Origin: Idiomarina sp. UBA6142
GTDB lineage: Bacteria > Pseudomonadota > Gammaproteobacteria > Enterobacterales > Alteromonadaceae
Length of the DNA stretch: 20,383 nt
Direction: 5' to 3'
NCBI GenBank assembly: GCA_002423905.1
Contig: DIVC01000053.1
Location: forward strand, 18,937-39,319
The stretch's first letter is position 1. Every line of letters begins with the position of its first letter. Below the pieces are notes generated by a model. It did no database searches, was not told the origin of the DNA, and saw only the letters and a program-made list of their open reading frames with translations. This document shows positions 15,289 to 20,383 of this stretch, piece by piece. A program made the position numbers and the translations under genes.

Positions 15289-15921
15289 ATGCAACGCGTC
15301 AAAATTTGGGATAGTTTCGTACGTTTAAATCATTGGCTATTGGTCGTGTTGTTGGTCGCTATGTGGTGGACCGCTGACAACGATTATATGGAATGGCATT
15401 TACGTATAGCCCCAGTGCTAGGAGCATTGGTGCTGGTGCGGATTGTCTGGGGCTTGTTCGGCAGCGAATCGGCACGTTTTAGTCGTTTTCTGAAAGGTCC
15501 ACGTGCGGTAGCCTCCCATGTTCGCGAATTACGCCAAGGTCAGGTGACGCCGCATAATACTCATAATCCTGCCGGTGGTTGGGCCGTAGTGGTATTACTC
15601 GGTTTATTACTAGCGCAATTTGTCAGCGGCTTATTTGCCGCTGACGGTTTTTTCTACCAAGGTCCGCTGGCCTCGTCGATTGGCTTAGACTTAGCCGAGC
15701 AAATCACCGACGTGCATAGCTGGATTTTTGATCTGTTGGTCATTGCGGTGGCACTCCACATTATTGCGATTGCACTGTATCGCTGGCGTGGGATCAAATT
15801 AGTAGGTGCCATGGTGCATGGCTATCAATATCAGGTGCAAGCGCCCAAATTAGTCAATGGGCTACTGGCAATAGCGCTGGCAGCCGTAGCTGCCTACGCG
15901 CTATTTCAATGGATTCATTAA
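15289..15921 (+). CDS. Cytochrome b561 (di-haem b-type, Ni-hydrogenase cyt b-like)
   Basis: This 210-residue inner-membrane protein has four predicted helices plus a C-terminal hydrophobic segment (about 187-208). It matches the bacterial cytochrome b561 / Ni-hydrogenase b subunit family: KIWDSFVRLNHW (H15), MEWHLRIAPVLG (H37), HNPAGGW (H92), DVHSW (H143) and VALHIIA (H157). These supply the His residues that bind two b haems in the family, which moves electrons between quinol or a dehydrogenase and a c-type cytochrome. GGAGAG precedes the ATG. Its stop codon overlaps that of the cytochrome c' gene on the other strand, a plausible redox partner. Confidence 0.88.
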   Translation: MQRVKIWDSFVRLNHWLLVVLLVAMWWTADNDYMEWHLRIAPVLGALVLVRIVWGLFGSESARFSRFLKGPRAVASHVRELRQGQVTPHNTHNPAGGWAVVVLLGLLLAQFVSGLFAADGFFYQGPLASSIGLDLAEQITDVHSWIFDLLVIAVALHIIAIALYRWRGIKLVGAMVHGYQYQVQAPKLVNGLLAIALAAVAAYALFQWIH

Positions 15922-16382
15922 TCTTTGTACTGATCGTGACAGGCTTTGCAATTGCGTGCAGCGTTCATAAAGGCTCTGCGCGTATCAGCTTCGACGCCAG
16001 CAGCGGCAACCGCAGCGAGGTTTTTTGCATCGGCTTGGAGTTTTTCGGCGCGCTCGGTAAAGTCAGCCCAATTACTCCAGATTGCCGGCAGGGCATCTGA
16101 GTTGTTACCGGGCTTGGCGCCTTCGGTTGCAAAAGCTGGCCAAGGAATGCTAGTCATGGCCGCAAAGTCTTGTGCTCGCGCAGCAAAAATACTGGCATTA
16201 AAGGGGGTATCGCCACGCACCATGTCACCCATCGCAGAAAAGTTATTCTGCATCACTGAAAACGCTTTTTGCCGATATTCAACGGCTTTGTTTGCATCAT
16301 TGAAGGCATTTTGTGCCAGCGCAATGCTACTTGTGGTAGTCATCATTAAGGCACCTAAAACAATTATTTTTGTATGCTTCAT
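15918..16382 (-). CDS. Periplasmic cytochrome c'
   Basis: The 154-residue precursor has a signal peptide ending SIALA (cleavage after residue 23) and a mature domain of about 131 residues. A single C-terminal haem motif CKACH (C145, C148, H149) follows four-helix-bundle sequence with VEYRQKAFSVMQNNFSAMGDMV, typical of class II cytochrome c (cytochrome c'). Members have pentacoordinate haem that can bind NO or CO and are associated with NO protection or electron transfer. A very strong ribosome binding site AGGAGGAG lies 8 bases before the ATG, suggesting high expression. The gene is convergent with cytochrome b561, with 4 bases of overlap. Confidence 0.93.
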   Translation of the reverse strand: MKHTKIIVLGALMMTTTSSIALAQNAFNDANKAVEYRQKAFSVMQNNFSAMGDMVRGDTPFNASIFAARAQDFAAMTSIPWPAFATEGAKPGNNSDALPAIWSNWADFTERAEKLQADAKNLAAVAAAGVEADTRRAFMNAARNCKACHDQYKD

Positions 16383-16476
16383 TGTAATTCTCCTCCTAAA
16401 AAAAATTTTTCACGCTATCTGCCGTTTGCAGTACGCTTTTCATCCCTAAACGGATTGCGCTAGAGCAGCAACTCGC

Positions 16477-16506
16477 TTTACTGTAGACGATGATAACGGG
16501 TATTAA
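16477..16506 (+). promoter_or_regulatory. Weak candidate promoter for the amidohydrolase pair
   Basis: The 157-base divergent gap between the cytochrome c' gene and the amidohydrolase genes should hold both promoters. On the plus strand TTTACT (16477-16482) and TATTAA (16501-16506) are 18 bases apart, each four of six to consensus. A widely spaced inverted repeat CCGTTT / AAACGG (16422-16427, 16448-16453) lies nearer the cytochrome c' gene and is a possible but unsupported operator. Confidence 0.3.
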
Positions 16507-16539
16507 TTCTAAAAGCTAAACCTGACCAAGGGGAATCAG

Positions 16540-19500
16540 ATGAATCGCAGCAATCGCCTCAGTAAACTGGCGTTGGCGCTCGCCGCAGCTTTACCAGCTG
16601 TCGTTATGGCGTCGCAAACAACGACGGTGCAAGGGTTGCATGATAACTCGTCGACATTTGTCGCGCTACAAAATGCAACCATAGTGACCGAACCGGGGAA
16701 ACAATTGACCAATGCAACATTGGTTATTCGTAATGGTCGCATTATCTCTATTGATCGCAATAATCAAGCACCTGCAGGCGCGCGAGTGATTGATTTGAGT
16801 GGTCATATGGTCTATCCGGGCTTTATTGATGCCTACAGCAACTATGGCGTGAGTGCTGCAGCGGCAGGCCCGCAGCGAGGACCTCGCAGTGCGCCACCGG
16901 TTTACAACAATAAACGCGAGGGTGGTAATGCCGCTAATGATGCGATTCACGCTCAGCGGCATTGGGTTGACACCCTAGCAACGGATAAAAAGGCGGCACA
17001 AGTTTACATCAGCCAAGGCTTCACCGCGGTGCAGAGTGCGCGTCTCGATGGTATTTTTCAAGGCCAAGCGGTGACCGTATCATTGGCGGATAAAATACCC
17101 AACGATATCGTATACAACCCCCAAGCCCGCCATTTTGGTTCGTTCGATAAAGGTAGTTCGGTACAGCAGTATCCATCGTCATTGATGGGTTCTATCGCGC
17201 TTATTCGGCAAACGCTATCGGATGCCAATTGGTATGAACAAGCCTATGGTAAAGATGCCCATAATGGTCCGGTAGAGTATAACGCTGCGTTGGCAAATAT
17301 CACCAACATCGAACAAGAAGGAGTGGTGTTTACAGTCAGCGACGATAAGTCATTATTACGCGCTCATGAGGTGTTTAGCAGCTTTAAAGTGCCGGTGACT
17401 TATCTTGGCTCGGGTTATGAATATGCGCGGGTTGATGCTATTAAAGCCACCCAATCGCGGATAATTTTACCGTTGAATTTTCCGGCTGCACCGGAAGTAT
17501 CGGGTATTGATGATCATTTAGATGTCAGTTTAGCCGACTTACGCCATTGGGAGCGTGCGCCGGGCAACGCCGCTGCGCTTGCCAGTGCTGGTATTGATTT
17601 TTCCTTTACCCTGCATGAGTTGAAGAAAAGCGAAGATTTCTGGCCGAATCTGCGTAAAGCAGTACAGCATGGGCTTGATAAAGATCGCGCCTTGGCAGCA
17701 CTAACCACCGTACCGGCAAGTATTGCTGGGGTGGCCGACCGTGCCGGTAAGTTAGCACCAGGTTACATGGCTGATTTCGTCATCGCTGACGGCGACCTGT
17801 TTACCAATGGGCGGATTAAATCAGTCTGGCTGCAAGGTCAAGAAGTCGAACTTGAGCCGTTAAGCCGAGCGGTTTTTGCTGGTAAATTTAATGCCACTAT
17901 CGCGGATCAAGAGGTGGCTCTGAGTATTACTGAAGGCAACCGCATTAGCGGTGAACTCAAAATTGCAGAGCAAAGCGCTAAGATCCGTGATGCCAAACGT
18001 GATGACGAAAGCTTACAGTTCGTGGTTGATGGCAACTTCAACGGTATCGAAGGCGCTTGGCGTATGCGTTTACAGCAGCAGACCGCCAGCGGCTATAGCG
18101 GTGTCGCAGTTGCCCCGAATGGGCAAGAGCTGCGCTTTAACGCGAGCATGGCGGAAGCCACGGCAAAGCCAGCGGCAGAACTTGCTAAAGTCGAATACAT
18201 CAGTAAAGTGACTTTTCCGAATGTGGCCTTTGGCTTAGCGAGCTTGCCTGAGCGTCAGAACCTGCATATCAAAAATGCCACGGTATGGACCGCTGATGAC
18301 CAAGGCGTTTTAGAAAATACCGATATTATTGTTCGTAACGGTAATTTTGAACGCATCGGTCAAAACTTACGCACACCATCGGGTTATACCGTCATTGATG
18401 CGAGTGGTATGCATATCACCCCGGGCATTATTGATGAGCACTCACACATTGCTATCGATCGCGGTGTCAATGAAGGCTCTGAGGCGATTACCGCAGAAGT
18501 ACGGATTGGTGACGTTATTAACCCAGATGATATTCATATCTACCGCTCATTGGCAGGCGGTACTACGATTGCTCAGTTACTGCATGGTTCAGCCAACCCG
18601 ATTGGCGGCCAAGCACAGATCATCAAATTGCGTTGGGGAGCCACCGGCAGTGAACTGAAGTTTGATGCGGCACCACCGAGCATTAAGTTTGCCTTGGGTG
18701 AAAACGTCAAGCAAAGCAACTGGGGTAATAACTTTAGTATCCGTTATCCACAAACCCGTATGGGTGTGGAAACGGTGATGCGCGATGGCTTTACCGCAGC
18801 GGTTGAATACCGTCAGCGGCAACAAGCCTACGATAAGCTAAGTCGTGCCGAAAAAGCTAAAACAGCGCCACCACGGCCGGATTATCGGTTGAATACCTTA
18901 CTGGAAATTCTCGATTCCAAGCGCTTCGTGCACGCTCACTCGTATGTACAATCAGAAATTCTGATGTTGTTGCGTTTAGCCGAAGAGTTTGACTTCACCA
19001 TTACCACCTTTACCCACATTCTTGAGGGTTACAAGGTCGCTACCGAGATGGCGAAACATGGTGCTGGGGCGTCGTCATTCGCGGACTGGTGGGCATTTAA
19101 GTTCGAAGTGTACGATGCAATCCCACAAAATGCCTGTTTGATGACAGAGAAGGGCGTATTAACCAGTATCAACTCCGACAGTAACGATCTACAGCGACGC
19201 TTGAATACTGAAGCGGCTAAATCGATCACCTACTGTGACATGGACGCCTATAAAGCCCTGCAAATGGTCACGTTGAATCCTGCCAAGCAGCTCAAAATTG
19301 ACCAGTACGTAGGCAGTATCAGTGCTGGTAAACATGCTGACTTTGTAGTGTGGAACGCCCACCCGCTGAGTGCGTACGCACAAGCGCAGCAAACCTGGAT
19401 CAATGGCCGGAAATATTTCGACCGTGAACTCGATAAGCAACTGCGTGTAGCCGTTGAAAGTGAGAAACAGGCCCTCATGCAAAAACTGTTAGCAGCTCCT

Positions 19501-19632
19501 GAACAGCAACGCCAAGGTGCTGAACAAGGCTACAAAAAACCGCAGCCAACCTGGCATTGTGAAGACAATCATGACGTTTGGTGGCAGGTATACAGCGATC
19601 ATAGCCATGCGCAACATGGAGGACAGCACTAA
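16540..19632 (+). CDS. Secreted two-module amidohydrolase-family protein
   Basis: The 1030-residue precursor has a signal peptide ending VVMA (about residue 25). Two amidohydrolase-superfamily modules follow, separated by a beta-rich stretch (about 445-555). Module 1 (about 45-440) keeps the fold markers (VIRNGRIISIDR, VIDLSGHMVYPGFIDAYSN, GKLAPGYMADFVIADGD) but has Y99-S100-N101 where the HxH metal motif belongs. Module 2 (about 570-990) is intact: HSH at H634/H636, further candidate ligands H798/H800 and H826, and catalytic-type D880 (INSDSND), then AGKHADFVVWNAHP. This resembles imidazolonepropionase/prolidase-like metal hydrolases; the substrate is unknown. AAGGGGAAT precedes the ATG. The stop overlaps the next gene's start (TAATG), implying co-translation with a paralogue. 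Confidence 0.88.
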   Translation: MNRSNRLSKLALALAAALPAVVMASQTTTVQGLHDNSSTFVALQNATIVTEPGKQLTNATLVIRNGRIISIDRNNQAPAGARVIDLSGHMVYPGFIDAYSNYGVSAAAAGPQRGPRSAPPVYNNKREGGNAANDAIHAQRHWVDTLATDKKAAQVYISQGFTAVQSARLDGIFQGQAVTVSLADKIPNDIVYNPQARHFGSFDKGSSVQQYPSSLMGSIALIRQTLSDANWYEQAYGKDAHNGPVEYNAALANITNIEQEGVVFTVSDDKSLLRAHEVFSSFKVPVTYLGSGYEYARVDAIKATQSRIILPLNFPAAPEVSGIDDHLDVSLADLRHWERAPGNAAALASAGIDFSFTLHELKKSEDFWPNLRKAVQHGLDKDRALAALTTVPASIAGVADRAGKLAPGYMADFVIADGDLFTNGRIKSVWLQGQEVELEPLSRAVFAGKFNATIADQEVALSITEGNRISGELKIAEQSAKIRDAKRDDESLQFVVDGNFNGIEGAWRMRLQQQTASGYSGVAVAPNGQELRFNASMAEATAKPAAELAKVEYISKVTFPNVAFGLASLPERQNLHIKNATVWTADDQGVLENTDIIVRNGNFERIGQNLRTPSGYTVIDASGMHITPGIIDEHSHIAIDRGVNEGSEAITAEVRIGDVINPDDIHIYRSLAGGTTIAQLLHGSANPIGGQAQIIKLRWGATGSELKFDAAPPSIKFALGENVKQSNWGNNFSIRYPQTRMGVETVMRDGFTAAVEYRQRQQAYDKLSRAEKAKTAPPRPDYRLNTLLEILDSKRFVHAHSYVQSEILMLLRLAEEFDFTITTFTHILEGYKVATEMAKHGAGASSFADWWAFKFEVYDAIPQNACLMTEKGVLTSINSDSNDLQRRLNTEAAKSITYCDMDAYKALQMVTLNPAKQLKIDQYVGSISAGKHADFVVWNAHPLSAYAQAQQTWINGRKYFDRELDKQLRVAVESEKQALMQKLLAAPEQQRQGAEQGYKKPQPTWHCEDNHDVWWQVYSDHSHAQHGGQH

Positions 19633-20383
19633 TGAAAAAACTACTGACTGCCGTAGCTGCGGCAACGCTATCGCTGGCCGCTACAGCCCATGACATGGTG
19701 CCTGGCGCGCCACAATCACAACCGATTCTGTTGCAAGGTGGTACCTTACACACCGTCACCAATGGCACCTTAGCAGCGACTGATCTGTTGTTTGAGAACG
19801 GTCAAATCATTGCCATTGGTACGGACATTCCGTTACCGCCCAATACCGCAGTGATTGATATCTCCGGGCAGCATGTCTACCCAGGTCTAATCGCCTTGGA
19901 TACCACCTTGGGTTTAATCGAAATTGAAGCGGTGCGGGCCACTGATGATCAGCAAGAAACCGGCATGGTCACACCGGAAGTAAGTGGCCATATTGGTTAT
20001 AACCCAGACTCAGAAATCATCCCCACGGTGCGTTTTAACGGCATCACGCATGCGCAAATCGTACCACAAGGAAACTTGATTCGTGGTCGTTCGAGCTTGC
20101 TGAAGACCGATGCGTGGACCTTCGAAGATGGTGCTGAAGCCCTCAACGTAGGCGTCCATGTGAGCTGGCCGCGGGTTGGCTTGAGCAATGCGTGGTGGGA
20201 GCGTCGTAGCCCGGCTGAACAGCGTAAAGCCAATGCCGAAGCGTTGAGCAATTTGCAGCGCGCCTTTGTGCAAGCGAAAGCTTATTACGATGCCAAGCAA
20301 GCCGGTGTGCAACAGGGTACCGACCTGCGCTGGGAAGCGATGATGGGGCTGTTTGATCAATCAAGTAAGTTGTTCGTGCATGC
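19632..20383 (+). CDS. Secreted amidohydrolase-family protein (3' end beyond window)
   Basis: The first 250 codons of a gene are visible and remain open to the right edge. The signal peptide ends near SLAATA (about residue 19). Then comes an amidohydrolase N-terminal segment: ILLQGGTLHTVTNG, LLFENGQIIAIG, VIDISGQHVYPGLIALDTTLG, TPEVSGHIGYNPDSEIIPTVR, NGITHAQIVPQG and RGRSSL. As in module 1 of the preceding protein, the HxH metal motif is absent, with D90-T91-T92 in its place. The ATG overlaps the upstream stop (TAATG), so the two are co-translated paralogues, and one may support or form a complex with the other. Whether this protein has any intact metal site cannot be judged without its C-terminal half; the last residues seen (KLFVHA) resemble the segment before H800 of its neighbour. 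Confidence 0.88.
   Translation, partial: MKKLLTAVAAATLSLAATAHDMVPGAPQSQPILLQGGTLHTVTNGTLAATDLLFENGQIIAIGTDIPLPPNTAVIDISGQHVYPGLIALDTTLGLIEIEAVRATDDQQETGMVTPEVSGHIGYNPDSEIIPTVRFNGITHAQIVPQGNLIRGRSSLLKTDAWTFEDGAEALNVGVHVSWPRVGLSNAWWERRSPAEQRKANAEALSNLQRAFVQAKAYYDAKQAGVQQGTDLRWEAMMGLFDQSSKLFVH

Noticed and set aside
15946..16449. 167-codon plus-strand reading frame across the cytochrome c' gene
   Set aside because: It is the complement of a clear cytochrome c' gene with a signal peptide and CxxCH; the plus-strand translation is Ala/Ser-rich and resembles nothing.
16422..16453. Inverted repeat CCGTTT / AAACGG upstream of the cytochrome c' gene as an operator
   Set aside because: The half-sites are 6 bases with a 20-base gap, easily expected by chance, and match no regulator site I know; no FNR or NO-regulator box was seen.

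Overview
The window looks like chromosomal DNA of a gammaproteobacterium. The block corB-ypjD / ffh / rpsP-rimM-trmD-rplS / tyrA is a classic gammaproteobacterial arrangement. The sodium-pump operon (oadGAB), the proteobacterial-type gshA and the tandem periplasmic amidohydrolases suggest a marine Alteromonadales-like lineage. Idiomarinaceae is my best guess, from remembered protein similarity only. Genes are tightly packed, often overlap, and I see no insertion sequence, phage, CRISPR or tRNA-bounded island. No stretch over 300 bases lacks a gene.

Layout. 1-24 is the 3' end of a tRNA, probably tRNA-Arg. 140-3338 (+) is oadG-oadA-oadB, a biotin-dependent, Na+-exporting oxaloacetate decarboxylase. 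3321-5533 (-) holds a soluble hybrid histidine kinase without a sensor domain, translationally coupled to a 58-residue two-helix membrane protein. 5700-7924 (+) is gshA (TTG start) overlapping a lytic-transglycosylase-like lipoprotein gene. 7930-10064 (-) is ypjD-corB, divergent from ffh. 10202-13653 (+) is ffh and then rpsP-rimM-trmD-rplS, with a promoter and a terminator-like hairpin in the rpsP leader and a strong terminator after rplS. 13772-14899 (+) is tyrA. 14864-15235 (-) is a stand-alone receiver protein, divergent from a cytochrome b561 gene (15289-15921, +) that meets a cytochrome c' gene (15918-16382, -) tail to tail. 16540 to the right edge (+) holds two coupled, secreted amidohydrolase-family proteins; the second runs off the window.

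How the genes work together. The Oad complex couples oxaloacetate decarboxylation to sodium export. The central block makes the translation and protein-targeting machinery: SRP protein, ribosomal proteins S16 and L19, the 30S maturation factor RimM and the tRNA m1G37 methylase. The kinase and the single-domain receiver could be parts of phosphorelays, but nothing in the sequence ties them to each other. The b561 and c' cytochromes are a plausible membrane/periplasm electron-transfer pair.

I found no clear undescribed multi-gene system. The most interesting items are: a Gln at an expected metal-binding His in OadA; the sensor-less kinase coupled to a tiny membrane protein; the rpsP leader hairpin; overlapping divergent -10 elements at 15.25 kb; and the loss of the first HxH metal motif in both tandem amidohydrolases.
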